Source: Cheilinus undulatus
Taxonomy: Eukaryota > Chordata > Actinopteri > Labriformes > Labridae
Length of the DNA: 64,000 nt
Direction: 5' to 3'
Assembly (NCBI RefSeq): GCF_018320785.1
Contig: NC_054866.1
Span: 37,425,000-37,488,999 of the forward strand
The notes below the pieces were generated by a model. That model was not told the DNA's origin. It worked only from the letters and a program-made list of their open reading frames with translations, and searched no databases. Below, piece after piece: positions 1 through 29,639 of this stretch; positions within the stretch are counted from its first letter, which is position 1; every line of letters begins with the position of its first letter. Made by a program: the position numbers and the translations under genes.

Positions 1-1283
1 ACTTGCAGAAAGAATCTATAAAAGAGCCAGTATTAAATGTCCTGTCAGACAGCGCCCCCCACTCACCCCCCCACACTCACCCCAAACAACAGCAACAGCA
101 TCAAAACATAAACATGTTTACACAGGGGAGGAAAAAATACTATAATAGGCATTTCCCCTCTATTGCACATAATGCCTCATCATTGTTATGCTCCCTTTTC
201 TGACAGCAGCAATCAGAAGCAGAAAGTTTTAGATTTACTTCCTACGCATTCTGCAGAAAATTGAAAAGGAAATCCCGGAGGACACAGAGGAGGCAGAGCA
301 TCCAGTCATTGTTCAGGGGGTCCCCCCTCACCCGGCCTTCATTTCCACAATGGCTGCTCTGCGCTGATTCATCCAAAGCTGTAGATCTGATGAGTGTGGT
401 CCATTTCTGGGTCAGTGAGCAGCTTGCCAAAACTGTCGCTCTGAATGGGGAACAGAAGAGGCCATACATTTCAGACTCTCACCCAGAAACACACAAAACT
501 AACTACACACACACATAACACTGTCACCCCAACATTCAAATGCTGACACATACTGTATGTCCTCACAAAGAAGCGGCAGAGTTCACGGAGAGCATTCATG
601 TAAGTATCCCGAGGTCTTTTTCTGCTCACCTTTCACCTGTGCAGGATGCTACTTACTCTTTTTATGCAGGGTTTCTCTGGGCTAATTGGTGAGTATTCTG
701 TGTGTCTGTAACTAGTGAAATGTAAACTGTGAATTTGTCAGCATGTTTAAATGACAGTTTGTGGTCAAATTATCGTCTCCTTCCTGTGGCATTAGTAAAA
801 AGGCGCCTTTTTCTATTAGTGAGTCCAAATAAAGGCTTATGAGGCTGTTGTTGAGCTCTGGGTAAGGTAAGAGACATAATTTAGCAAGATGTGCAGGAAT
901 ATACTGCATTTGGGGGTTTAAAGACACTGCCGTGGAAGCACTAAGCAGGCATGTATCCATGCATTTTGTTTTACTTTATTTCTTTTTGAGAAAAAGGAAT
1001 TTTCAGTTGTTTAGTCAAGAGCTTAGCTTATCTATTTATCTGAGGATAGAAATGCTAGTTTTCTTCAGGGTACAACTTGATTTCTCAAGATCAACTACTG
1101 TAATTCACAACAGAAACCAGCTTTGTCACCCCATCTAACAAGATACATAAGCAAAGAGCTTGAGGGAACTTCACCAGTTATCATGGGACAACAGGGTAAA
1201 ATAATATTTATGGATGTATGGATTCTTTAGGCTTCTGTATCTTGCAAATGTAAGGAAGTGGGACTAAAACCTTAAAATAAATA
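1..1283. other. Intergenic, apart from one possible exon
   Basis: Apart from the possible exon at 257-367, I see no coding signal, RNA gene or clear repeat. Confidence 0.5.
257..367 (+). CDS. Possible terminal coding exon of an unidentified upstream gene
   Basis: An acceptor-like site (TTCTGCAG, ending at 256) is followed by 36 open codons rich in Glu and Pro (it begins KIEKEIPEDTEEAEHP) and then TGA. The composition is unlike the AT-rich surroundings. A stop lies just upstream in this frame, so it could only be reached by splicing. I do not recognise the protein and no earlier exon is in the window. An overlapping ORF at 261-518 in another frame is the main alternative. Confidence 0.25.
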   Translation, partial: KIEKEIPEDTEEAEHPVIVQGVPPHPAFISTMAALR

Positions 1284-2451
1284 CACTATATGGACAAATG
1301 TATGTGGCCACACCCTTTAATTTGCATGTTTCAATTAGACTCATTGCTACAGGTGTCTAAAATTAAGCACCCAGCCATGCAGTCTCCATTTTCAAACATT
1401 TGTGATACAAAATGTGTCGTTTCTGGAGAGCCCAATGACTTCATGTATGGTACTGTGATGGCTGCCACCTTCGCAAAAAGATGGTTTGTGTAATTTCATC
1501 CATGCTGAACTGTAAGTGATATTGTTGGAAAGTGGAAGAGTTTAGAAACAACAGCAACTTAACCACAAAGCAGAAGATCACACACAATCAGAGTAGGGCC
1601 AACAACTGCGAAGGCGCATGGTCGGCTTAAGGTCGCCAATGCTATTCCATAGCTGAAGGGTTCTGAATTTCCACTTGCCTTAATGTAAGCCAAAGAACGC
1701 AGTGTGCTGGAAGCTTCATGGAAGTGATTTTCATGGCTGAGAAGCTGCATGAAGGCCTTACATCACCAGTGCCAAGCGTCAGATGGATTGGCGTAAAGCA
1801 CTACGAAACTAGACTGTGGTCTGTGATGACACCCTTCGCTGTTTGGCAGTCAAATGGGCACGTCTGGGTTAGGTCGATGCCAAGACAACGTCATTGTCAG
1901 ACTGCATTGTGCCAGCTGTAAAGTTTTTTGGAGGAGGGATAATAGTATGGGGCTGTTTTTCAGGGTGTAGGTAAGGCCTCTTATCTTCAGTGAAGACCAG
2001 TCTTAATGTCTCAGCATGATGCTATGCTTCCAACTTTGTGGCAACAGTTTGGAGAAGGTCCTTTTCTATTTCAACATGACTGTGCACCAGTGCACACAGC
2101 AAAGACTATAAAGAAATAGTTTGATGAGTCAGATGTGGATGAACTTCACTGGCCCGCACAAAGCTCTGCACTCAACCCCATAGAGCACCTTTGGGATGAA
2201 CTTGAACAGACATTGTGAGCCAGGCCTTCTAGTCTAACGTCAGCACCTCACTTCATAAATGCTTTAAAGAATGAATGGGCAGAAATTCCCACATACACCT
2301 CAAAATCTTGAGTAAAGCCTTCCAAGAAGAGTGGAAGCTGTAATAGCTGCAAAAGGGGACGAACTCCATATTTAAGTATGTATTTGAATACTATATCATC
2401 AAAATGCCCTGAGTAATAGTCAGGCGGCTGAATACTTTTGTCCATATAGTA
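1284..2451 (+). mobile_element. Degenerate Tc1-like transposon, copy 1
   Basis: Ends carry inverted repeats of the form ACTATATGGACAAA at 1285 and its complement near 2440-2450. The interior reads as a decayed Tc1 transposase in the plus direction, with recognisable pieces encoding HDCAPVH-like and NPIEHLWDELE-like segments around 2080-2210, broken by stops and indels. Confidence 0.8.
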
Positions 2452-2882
2452 TGTCTCAGATAGTGATGTTTCACATCTTTAACCTGTTAAAGGTGGAATA
2501 AAGTATAAAAAAGCTGGTTAACTATTCATTGTTTTTAATAGTTAACCAGTGTTTTGCCATTTTAAGAATAATCATATACTGTAACTTGGACAGATAGTAC
2601 TATTATTTGACATGACCAATATTTTCAAACACATCCTGTGCAATATCATTCCCAGTGTGCTTATTGTGTTTTCAGTGTAATAGTTTGACTTGTGAGACAA
2701 CTATTTGTTTGACACTAAAGTATGTAATTGGACATTTTTTATGCTAACTTTAACTTATATGTCATCATATTTTATGAGGGCTTATTTTTGTTTTATGTTG
2801 ATAGAATGTGATACTGAGTGAAATTCCTCAGCAGCTGAATCTGATTGTCCTTCTCAGAGAATTTAGTTTCACACCACTAAGC

Positions 2883-5742
2883 ATGAGGTCGCCCTATTTC
2901 CCAGCGAGGACGGTGCTTTTCCGTAAGGAGCCAAATGGGGTGACGTACAGAGTCCCAGCTCTGCTCTTCCTGTCCCACTCCAGCTCCTTCCTGGCCTTCT
3001 GTGAGGAGAGACTCAGCCCGTCTGACTCTCAGGCTCACCTGCTGGTCATGAGGAAGGGAACCTTCTACAGGAACTATGTGGAGGTCAGTGTTGGTTCCTG
3101 GGGCTGTACTGGCTGCTTTTACTTCAGCATAGCTTAAACACTAACCAATGGCCACTGTGCAGCCATTATTGACGAGTGTATTCAAAAACATTAAGAACCT
3201 TACTAATTTAATAAAAGTAGTGAAATATTCCATATGTCTGTATTTTTTGATAATAACAATAAAATGACATACAATAATGTAAAAATGTTAGTAACATTTC
3301 TAATCCCCATTTGTCTTCTGCTGTTAGTGGGAGGACATGCGTGTTCTGGGAACTGCCTTCCTGCCAGGTCACCGCTCCATGAACCCATGTCCGGTGTACG
3401 ATGAGTTCACAGGTACCCTCTTCCTGTTCTTCATCGCTGTTCTTGGACACACCTCTGAGTCCTACCAGCTGGTGACGGGGAAGAATGTGACTCGCCTCTG
3501 CTTCATTTGCAGCACTGACGACGGAGAAACCTGGAGCCCTGTCACCGACCTCACTCAGAGGGTGATAGGAGACACAATCAAAGGTCAGGGAATCATAGGC
3601 AGTGGTTTTTAAATATGCTCAAACTACAGCAATAAACTAGAGAGCACATTAACAATAACATGTCATGACACCAGGGCTGCATGTTAGTTTGATGCCTATA
3701 GAAATGTTCAATCCCTGGCTGAGGCCTTCTCTTCTTAAAGGTCACATATTATGCAACACACACTTTTTCAGGCTTTTCCAACAAAAAATAATGCCCCCAA
3801 GAATCAGAACCCCCTCCCCTCCTCCTTTCTCTCCTTTCAGAAAATGTGTGCTGAGACTAGTCGTTCTCAGATTTTCCCCTCATGATGTCATGTGGGGAGT
3901 TAGCACTGCGCCAGGTTCGGTTGGCCCTCCCCGCTTGGAAGAAAGTTCCACCCTCCTCTCCTAGAGCAGGAGAGCCACATCCATTAAGCCAATCAATTTC
4001 CTGGAAGGAGCGGAGTCCGGGGCGGAGTCAGACAGCTCATTAAACTTAAAGACACAGACACAGAAACAGCTTGTTCTGAGCAAAGAGGGGCTTTTTAGAC
4101 ATACAAAAATGTAATACTAGAGTGTTATAAACCTGTCTTAAAGGGTAAAATATGTGACCTTTAAAGTTAGGTGCTCTGGCTTTCTTACTGGAGCGTGGAC
4201 TATTACTATAAACTGGGTCTGTGGGCATTAATGCATCAATGGAAATGTACAATAAGTGCATTTTTTAAATCACATTTAGCACATACTTTATTGTCCCTTT
4301 CAGCACTCTGGTTAAGTTACTGTAGCTTCTCTTTGCAGCCCCAGTGATGTAAAATATGATTCTATTCCAATAGAGCACATCAGTTAAACACTGAAATTTC
4401 TGCCATCATACCCCTACATCTACCTTTAAATCATCTAAACTATCAAACAACCTCCAAGACCACCCACCTGTGCATAATGTCTTCCCCTGGAATGTATAAA
4501 ATTTTGAATGACTATAATGTTGTGGAAAGAAGATAACTCTCTCCAAAAGCACCCTCTTCTACTCTCTTTGTCCCTAACAGGGTAGAAGAGGTTAGAGACC
4601 AAAAGAGAAAACAGCACAACAGATTAAATTGTCTCTCTCCCTTGGATCACCGCAGCATGAATTATATACATAAATGAGCAAGATGAAATGTCCCTGATCC
4701 CCACTCTGAGTACCTTGTATCACTGAACTTTGACGTCACTTCCTCCTCTGTTTCCACAGAATGGGCCACCTTTGCCCTCGGCCCAGGCCACGGCATCCAG
4801 CTGAAATCAGGTCGCCTGCTGATCCCTGCCTATGCCTACCACATCGACTGCAAAGAGTGTTTCGGTCAATTCTGCCAGACCACCTCCCACGCCTTCTGCT
4901 TTCACAGCGACACCCACGGGCGAACATGGCGGTTTGGTGAGGCGGTTCCCGGTCCGGAGAGTGTGGAGTGTCAGATGGTATCAGTGGATGAAGAGGACGG
5001 GACTAATGTGCTGTACTGTAATGCTCGCAGCCCTCTGGGTTACAGGGTGCAGGCGCTCAGTCTGGATGATGGAGCTGCCTTTCAGGAGGGGCAGCTGGTG
5101 CAGCGACTGGTGGAGCCTCGGAATGGTTGCCATGGTAGCATAGTGGGGTTTCCTGCCCCTTTACATCTCTGTCAGTCCCTTCCTCTGTACTTACAACAAC
5201 AAAAACATCACACCAGACACTGGACATCTTTCATCTCTCATTCAAATCCCTCCATATCTCCTTTATCACCAAATTTAAGAACTGCTCCAGATTTCCTCAC
5301 CCCCACCTGGGTAGTTTACTCCCACCCAACATGGACAACAGCTCGGAAGGACCTGGGTGTTTTCCTCAGCCTGTTCCCCCGAGATCCAGACAGTTGGCGT
5401 GGCCCCTGGGTGATTTATGAGGGCCCCAGTGCCTACTCTGACCTCGCCTACTTGGAATTACCACCCTCACCTGGTGCACCGCCTGCTGTGGCCTTCGCCT
5501 GCCTGTTTGAGTGCGGCAACATCACGGCGTACGATGAAGTCTGCTTCAGCATCTTTACCCTCTACGAGCTCATTGATAATCTGCCCCAGAATGTGCAGCT
5601 GAGACAACAAAACAACATATGTAAAAGACAGCAGAATGCAAAACCTGGGACAAGCTGTTCAGAGGGGAATGATGGTCCAGTGTCCAATCAGGAGAGGAAG
5701 AGGAGAAAGAACAAGTTTACAAAGATGTGCTCTGTGTCCTAA
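2883..5742 (+). CDS. neu3: Sialidase-3 (ganglioside sialidase), three coding exons
   Basis: Coding exons are 2883-3083, 3328-3583 and 4760-5742, giving 479 aa; phases agree and the last exon ends in TAA. The family removes terminal sialic acid from gangliosides at the plasma membrane and endosomes. Seen: the YRVP form of the YRIP sialidase signature (residues 22-25), a likely catalytic Asp48 in the segment matching human NEU3/NEU2, a canonical Asp box S-x-D-x-G-x-T-W at 129-136, a degenerate second box, a third box (SLDDGAAF), the VEC glutamate region, and a C-terminal YSDL tyrosine followed by CLFECG. Residues 68-95 strongly resemble the human NEU3 GHR-MNPCPV region. I chose ATG 2883 because it starts the conserved part; an in-frame ATG at 2808 lies upstream of plausible acceptors (2831 or 2857), so the 5' end is uncertain. 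It is longer than human NEU3 because of a basic tail ending CSVS. A possible ATTAAA lies at 5882. Confidence 0.92.
3735..4164. mobile_element. TTAA-bracketed inverted-repeat element in neu3 intron 2
   Basis: TTAAAGGTCACATA at the left is matched by its exact complement TATGTGACCTTTAA at the right. The 430-bp interior has no coding capacity. The class is uncertain. Confidence 0.7.
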
Positions 5743-5991
5743 TTTTAGGTTTTAAGCATAATCCTATCAAAGTCAAAGTATCATCTGATACCAAGTTTTT
5801 ATTTACTGCCGGTGTCAATGAAAGTACAATTTAAAATAGATAAATGAATGATCTGTAAATGCCTTGCACTGCCCAATGTGAATTAAAATAGTGCCTTGGT
5901 TGCACTTTTATAAATCTATGAAAAATCAATGAGGTCCTCAGTTTCTTCTTTATGTGAAAGGGTCCATTAAAACCTCTTTGGTGCATTGTGG

Positions 5992-7008
5992 ACTATATGG
6001 ACAAAAGTATTTGGCAACATGTGTTAATTATTGAATTTCAGGTGTGTCAATCAGACCTGTTACCACAGATCGAAAAAAACAAGCACCTAACCATGCAGTC
6101 TCCACTTGCAAACATTTGTGATACAAAATCAGTCATTTTGAAGAGCTCAGTGACTTCAAGGATGGTATTGTGATGGACGCCACCTTTGCAATAAGATGAT
6201 TTGTGTGATGTCATCCCTGCTGGATATTCCACAGTCAACTGTAAGTGGTATTATTAGGAAGTGGAAGAGTTTAGGAACAACAGCAACTCAGCTACAAAGC
6301 AGAAAACCAAGAGAAATCACAGAGCAGGGTCAGGGGCATGGTGCATAAAAGTTGCCAACGCTCTGCTGATTCCATACCTGAAGAGTTCAGAACTTCAGAA
6401 AACTGTGCAGCAGGAGCTTTATGAAATGGGTTTCCATGGCCGGGCAGCTGCATGCAAGCCTCACATCACCAAGTCCAATGGCAAGCGTCGGATGAAGTGG
6501 TGTAAAGCATGCCAAGTTTGATCGAGGAGGGATAATGGTATGGGGCTGTTTTTCAGGGTCTGGGCTAGGCCCCCTATCTCTGGTGAAGGGCAATCTTAAT
6601 GCTTTAGCATACCAAGACATTTTGGACAATGCTATGCTTCCAACATCGTGGCAAAAGTTTGGGGAAGGCCCAAAGACACAAAGCAAGGACTTTAAAAACA
6701 TACTTTGATGAGTTCAGTGTGGAAGAACATGACTGATCCACATAGAGCCCTGACCCCAACCCCATTGAGCACCCTTGGGATGAATTGGAACCAAAGGCCT
6801 TCTAACCCAACATCAGTGCCTGTCCTCATAAATGCACAGAATGACTGGGCACAAATTCCCACAAAACACAAATTGTCTGGAAAGGCTTCCGTAGGTGCAA
6901 AAAAAGGGGCCAACTCCATATTAAAGCACATGGATTTAAATACATTGTCATTACAGTCCCTATTGATGTAATGGTCCAGTAGCCAAATACTTTACTCCAA
7001 AGAGTGTA
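5992..7008 (+). mobile_element. Degenerate Tc1-like transposon, copy 2
   Basis: The left end matches copy 1 (ACTATATGGACAAAAGTAT) and the right end is decayed. Transposase remnants include the block translated as [18 protein letters not shown] (6426-6479), shared with the other copies, then multiple frameshifts. It lies between neu3 and the latexin-family gene. Confidence 0.78.
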
Positions 7009-7900
7009 ATCTAATTGCGTGGTTATCTCTTATGCTGCAAATGGGAATACGTTGAGTGAAAAAAGGACATTTGGTGAATAACAGCAATAGGCAAAATCTA
7101 ACCAATCAGATTCCTCTATGTGAATCCTTAGTTGGGAGCACCCTACAGGATAGCAGAAAGACCTGTTTTTCCTTTATCTCTTCACATGATGAAAAAGTGT
7201 GTAGTTTGACAGAACTGTTGCAGCAGATCATCTGTCAGATCAGATTTGCAAATATCAGCCAAGACGGTTGATCACTTTCAGTATAGTTAATTCAGAGGTC
7301 TGTTGATAAAACTGTTCAAAGTTGAAAGTGTCCTCATTCATAAATATCATGCTACTTAGCCAGCCACACATGTAATTCAGGTTATAATAACCAGTTTAAA
7401 TGTATGATGATTTTTGACAGCAATGCATCACTTCTGTGTCCTTTTTATAGATATAAGTATTGAGGGCTATTAGGAAAAAGTTTGGGAGCCTCTGCATTGA
7501 TATTTTAGACAGAGAAAATGATTGAGTTCTTTGTGAATATTTTGTTAAATGTGCAGCTGTGATCTTTTCTAGATATCCTCTTGGCATTGCATAAGTCTGA
7601 TTTTGAAGTCTTACACTCTGCAGATTTTGTGTTAAATATACCAAATTCAACCACATCATGTTTGAACTGGCTCAGTTCTGCTCACCTATGTTTAATCTTT
7701 TAGGTGAGCAAAGCTGAAACCCGTTAGGCTCACATGTCAATCACAGCTGCTTCACCAGCAGCAGCTCTAACGAGATCAATGTTCCTGAACTCATCAGCTC
7801 CTCTTCCGAAGGTGCTGAAATATTAAAAGGCTGACTGATTTAGTGAGCGCATACAAAAAACCAGATCTAGATAAAGTGCGGCTGGTTGTTGAGCTAAAAA
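7009..7900. other. Intergenic before the latexin-family gene
   Basis: AT-rich; no convincing ORF or repeat ends. The last few hundred bases probably hold promoter elements upstream of TATAAA at 7910. Confidence 0.4.
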
Positions 7901-7909
7901 GGGCAAAAA

Positions 7910-7915
7910 TATAAA
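7910..7915 (+). promoter_or_regulatory. TATA box candidate for the latexin-family gene
   Basis: A canonical TATAAA lies 150 bp before the ATG at 8065, leaving room for a short 5'UTR. There is no in-frame ATG between it and 8065. Confidence 0.4.
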
Positions 7916-8733
7916 CAGGAAGACAGCAGGATCTGGACAGCCTTGGATTCCCCTCCCTCCCTCTTTGATTGCATAACTCCTCCCCCTGCAGGAGGGTCAT
8001 TGCCCCGCTTGCACTCTCTAACAGCGAAGCTTTTTCCCTCTCCACTTGTCTTTCACAGCATATTATGATGAGTTTGTGGATTGTCATTGCTCTGGTTGTG
8101 TTACTTGGGGTAACTGGGAGCCCTAATGTGAAGGTCAGTCCTGAGCCGGATAAGGTGGGCTTGCTGGCTCATCCCAACAGCGTGCCTGAGTATGCAGAGG
8201 AGGAAACAGAAATCCTTGGACAGGTGAGAAGGAGAAACCCCAGATCCATTTCTGTGTGTTAATGCTTTATCTTATCTTATTTTAGTTTGTTTTGTTTTGC
8301 TGGGGTTTAAAAAAACTCCACAAATCCATTTTTTTCAGTAAGTTGAGACAAAAAGATAGGCAGAGACTTTAAAAGACAGATAAATCTTTGCTGTATTCAC
8401 CATTACATCAACACCATTCTGTACATAGTACAAAAGTCTTTACAAGCTCAAGTCAAAACACAGAGCTTTCTACCATCTTGCAAAATGTTGGCTGGAGAAA
8501 TGGGAGGTCAAATTGTGCTAAAAAATAAAGATAATAAATATGTTTTCCACGAGGGGTCAAACATTAGGAAAACGGTGGGTAATTTATACAATGCAAGTGA
8601 AGATTTGAATGTTTTTCCTGACACATTCAACCAGAGTCTTATTGTCAAACTACACTAAAAGATGAGCAGGAAAACGAGGGAAGATGGTCATGTCAGAGTT
8701 CAGAAGTATACAGCTGAGTTGGTTTGACAGTTT

Positions 8734-25316
<16,583 letters not shown>

Positions 25317-26267
25317 TTTGACAACGGGTTGGTTGGACTCAGGGGTGGTATAAGTCCTCCTTTTACCTAACCCCTACTCTGACAACCCGGTGAATGTCAC
25401 GCCTGGCCGTGGTGGTTGTGAAACGCTACTTCCGTATCTACGGAAAGCCCGATGTGCCAGAATTAAGAACCATTGCGTTAAGGAATACAACAACGCAAAG
25501 CTTTCAATGAGCACAGTAGAATTAAAAAGTCCACCAACATGGCGATGTCTTATGTCGAAAAACACATTAAATCATAATATGTGAAAAGAACCGAGCAAGT
25601 GCGCCCATAAGGGGGAGAAAGGGAGGAGCTTTTTGGGGCCCAGCTTAACCGTGGGATTCATGAAGGTCTGCAAAATCACTGTCCATTGTAAAGTTAATTC
25701 GTGATAACCATATTTCATAATTAATCTGAATAATAATCACTCTTATCAAAGCCACAAAATAATTTTGAGTATTTATTTATACTAAAGTACAGTATAGCCT
25801 TTTCAAATTGGAACACCCTTTTCTGAAAACGGAATAACTTGATTTGGAGTATTGTTAAAAATGTGGATGATTGGGCACATTGAACTAAACCATTTGGAGA
25901 GAAAAGGCAGACTTTATCTTAGCATAATCTGCAAAAACGTCAGGATGCCAGAGAATAGATAACGAAAAATGGGAAAATTAATTGAGTCATTGCGAAAAGA
26001 CGCAATGAAATGGGCAAAGAATGGGTTACAAGAGGTAAAAACTTGCCGAAAAAAGTAGTGAAAAGTGATAACAGAGGGGGAAAAGAGTTTAAAGTGACAA
26101 AATTGGATAACAGCAGCAAAAGTTGGTAAAGAGGATAAAAGAGACGAAAATGGGATAGTGGCATTAACCAGCTAAGTAAGGCTAAAAGGGGGGAAAATGG
26201 CTGGGAAAAAATGGGGGGAGGTGGTTAAAAAGTGGCAAAAATTGGTTTGAATTCAAAAAAATTCAAG

Positions 26268-26560
26268 AGTACCCTGATGCAGGCAAGATGGCCAACATAC
26301 ATCCAATCCTTACCGGAAGTCTCAACCGGAAGTCCTTACATCTAAAGTTAGGCTTAGGCATTAAAACCCAAGTGGTTAGGTTCAGGGTAAGGCAGTGGGG
26401 AAGGGGATATATTTGAGATCCAGTAACAAGGGTTAGGCTTAGGCGCTGGCAGCTGAGTCTAACAAAAAGAAGAAACTTCCGCCTGGGACTTCCAGCATGG
26501 ATTGGATGTATCACGATGCCCATGTTGGCCATCTTGACTGCAGTTGGGTCCCTCTCAAAA
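26268..26560. mobile_element. Long-TIR MITE between gfm1 and itpkc
   Basis: About 40 bp at each end are imperfect complements, sharing AAGATGGCCAACAT (left) and ATGTTGGCCATCTT (right) plus ACATCCAATCC and GGATTGGATGT. It sits inside a degenerate short-period repeat field. Confidence 0.65.
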
Positions 26561-26727
26561 AATTGGCAAAAACTTGAATAAAAAAGTTAAAAAAATTACA
26601 AACATCAGATAACAGTGACAAAGATAGATTTAGAAAGGCTAAATGAAAGGAAATTGTGAAAAGCAGTATAAAGTGGGCGGCAAGAATTGGTTAAAGGAGA
26701 CACAGATCTATGCTTGTGCTGTTCTTG

Positions 26728-26790
26728 CTCCCTCAAATGTAGACTACGTCGCTTTGGATAAAAACCTCTGCTAAATGACATTGTAACAAA
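26728..26790 (+). mobile_element. SINE tail (GTCGCTTTGGATAAAA type)
   Basis: GTCGCTTTGGATAAAAACCT followed by CTGCTAAATGACA, the widely shared 3' tail of fish SINEs and LINEs. Confidence 0.6.
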
Positions 26791-28449
26791 TCAGCAAAAT
26801 CTGAAAAAAATTGGTTGAAAGTGGCAAAAAAAACAGTAGCACAATGGGCAGAAAAAAATGAGGTGACTTAAGGTGGCATAAATAAGTCAGTGAAACATCA
26901 GCACCCAATAATACAAACTTTTCAGCACAATGAAGGAGTCCCAGGGGCTTGAACAGCAAACACAAAATTCACCGCTGCTGCCTTCATATACAGTCGGACA
27001 AAGCAGCGCGTTACGAATCTCTGATGTGTGAAATGCAAATGCAGAGCCCAGATGTAATGGCTCTATATGTGTTGAATAAAGAAAACACGTAAGTATCAAC
27101 TTCCAGCTGTTGATTAAATAAAAAGACTACTGTGTTTTCGTTGCTACTGTGTTGAGCTTGTGCAAGTTAAAGCGCTAGTGCTAGCTGTGTATTGAGGGAA
27201 TAACGTTAGAAGAGTCCTGCCCCTGTTTGAACAAGTGCTTCCTCTTTCTCTTTAATCACATGCTGACAGCACACTACAGCAGCAATGAACACTGCTGCTG
27301 AACCGATAAGTCGTGAGCACATTCCCTTCACACCCTTCAGTGAGTAATAAACCTACACTTCACTGTCACACTTCGAACAGCTGCTACAGAGAGGGGACAG
27401 GAACTGCGGATCTGTCTGGTAGGCTATTGATAAAAGTTTTTACATGTTATGTCTAACTCGAGCTGTACACGTAGCAGTTTTATTGTTTCTAAGTCTTATT
27501 ACTTCACCTCAATGATACAGAAACCAACATTTCTTGGAAGTGTTTTTGTTTTTTTTATCAGTTAAAGGTCTGCTTCAGGAAGTGATGTTGGCCTATATCT
27601 GATTGTGTGTGTATTGCCTTTAATCTTACTAAATGTTATCATTTTAGGAAATAACGAGTTGAATTACAGGTAATTTAAAGAACCAACCATGTCTTTACAA
27701 TGTGAGCTTTTAACAGTAAAATATGTCATTACTAACTTATTTAATGCAAATCAGCTCCTTAGATAAGCCTATGCTATGATTAAAGCATTGACATGATGTA
27801 GTTTTTTCCACTCTTGCCACACACTGATTCCCTGTGTTAAAACAATCATGCAAAATAATAAAGGACACAATAAATGACAATGTGTCAGTAACTACTCTAT
27901 CATAAGTCATCTGTTTTATGCTAGATCATCTTCCCATGAAGTGTGTTACCGTTGACATGCCTTTCCACTTGTCTTTAAAAAAAAGTCTGACCCCAGCCTG
28001 AGTCATATATATGATTATTTATGATTTTATTGCACAAAATGCACTGGAATTTTAAGTGCAGTGTGTAAGGGGATGAGCTGTTTTTTCCATTGTTATCCTT
28101 CCTGTCTCAGTTCCTTTCTGTGAGCATTCCTCTGACAGCACAGCGACTGCAGCGCTGTCACACAATATGATGAGGAGCCCAGCTCTTCACCCTGTCTTTT
28201 AATTTGAAGGAGTGGGAATGTTTCAAGGTTGTCCTAAATTAAGAAATATCTGAAATGCCTTTTATAGAAGGGAACCTGCCTTTTTACTCTTGGGGGTTTG
28301 TATTAGGTACCTTTGTTGGTAAGCGTTAAACCATGAACAGAATTTGTGACTTCATATGAAAAGGGGAACTAATGATTAACCTGTTTATCATTTTTATATA
28401 ACCTACATCACAGCGCTATTGATCCAGCTAAAGATGCAGCTCATATTTT

Positions 28450-28507
<58 letters not shown>
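28450..28507. repeat. (GATA)n microsatellite
   Basis: Fourteen near-perfect GATA units between gfm1 and itpkc. Confidence 0.95.
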
Positions 28508-28630
28508 CTGTGTCACAACTAACAACACCAATCCCCAAATGGATATGTAAAAATCAAAACTATTTGTAAATCTACATGTGTAAAGTTAAGGAAAATCCAG
28601 TACAAAATTAAGAAATTCCACTATGAGAAC

Positions 28631-28658
28631 TTTTTGTTTGTTTGTTTGTTTGTTGTTT
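28631..28658. repeat. (GTTT)n microsatellite
   Basis: About six GTTT units. Confidence 0.85.
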
Positions 28659-29639
28659 TTTGCATCTGCACAGCTGCATTTCTCTTCAACAGAGTGCAAA
28701 GTACTGTTATTGCTTCATTCAAGTACATTATCAATAATGTGTAAAAAAAACCTGTTAACTTGAAACAGCTGTGTAATAGAATGCTTTATTCGACATATTT
28801 TTTTGATGTAATAATCTTGATTTATCAATCCCTTTTAAATGCACTTAAAAACTTTGATTACACATTCAATTTTATGATATTTACCAAGACTTGTTCCTGA
28901 TTATAGCTTCAACTGTACTTTGTACACCTTGTGGTTTTGAAAAATGGGTCAAATCAAGCAAGGAACTTGGCATCTGCTCTTCTCTCCTCTACATAGTTGT
29001 ATTTTGTTGTTCCCTTAAACCCAGTAAAATGTAATCATTCATGTTTTAAAGACAAAGATTAATCTACAAAGAGAGTGATCCTAGACCCAATTTTCACCCA
29101 TAAATGTGACAACAACCATAGCATGAAAACTGCATGGATATTTGCATCAAAGTGCCTTAGTTTTTTCTGAAAGCATAAATTCGTACACACATCAGAGCAA
29201 CAGTGTTTACAGCCATATGCAGAGTCTGATGTATTTATAGTCTGCATGAGTACAGTACTTTTGAATATCCACCTGAGCTTTAGTTTAAAATGCATTTTTA
29301 TTTTCTCCCTCTTATTATTTAGGATCAGTGAGACCTAAAAGTTTAAAAGCTCAGCCTCGTCTTAGAACAGTATTTTGTTTTGGTTTTTTTTTACAAAAAA
29401 TTATGTCCACAAATGTGGATGGACTACAAAGACTTCTTTTGCCCACCATGAACAACATTTTCACTAAAAGTTCTGGATTTATTGAATATTTTTAATTCCA
29501 CAGTCCACACAAATTCACAAAATTCCAAAGAAATGATCTCAAAATTCTTAAAAATAAAAAACTTTTCTATAATAAGTATACCATAAAAAGTACTCCAAAA
29601 TATATTCAGTTATTCCCCATTGTTTAAGTGAACATTTTT

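Larger units (their letters stand above)
25930..26900. repeat. Degenerate short-period array, interrupted by a MITE
   Basis: Repeating words of the type AAGTGGCAAAAATTGGTTAAA, heavily diverged, on both sides of the MITE at 26268-26560. Confidence 0.5.

Noticed and set aside
7969-8064. In-frame N-terminal extension of the latexin-family exon 1
   Set aside because: It would start at TTG, not ATG, and lies where the 5'UTR is expected; ATG 8065 begins the signal peptide.
25390-25584. 64-codon plus ORF next to the gfm1 start
   Set aside because: No similarity, no splice logic; probably promoter DNA of gfm1.
27285-27339. Short ATG-led exon with a good donor, as a coding start of itpkc
   Set aside because: Joined to the acceptor at 31165 it meets a stop within a few codons, so at most it is a non-coding exon with a uORF.
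28450-28507. Regular repeats that could suggest a CRISPR array
   Set aside because: A simple GATA microsatellite without spacers, in a vertebrate genome.
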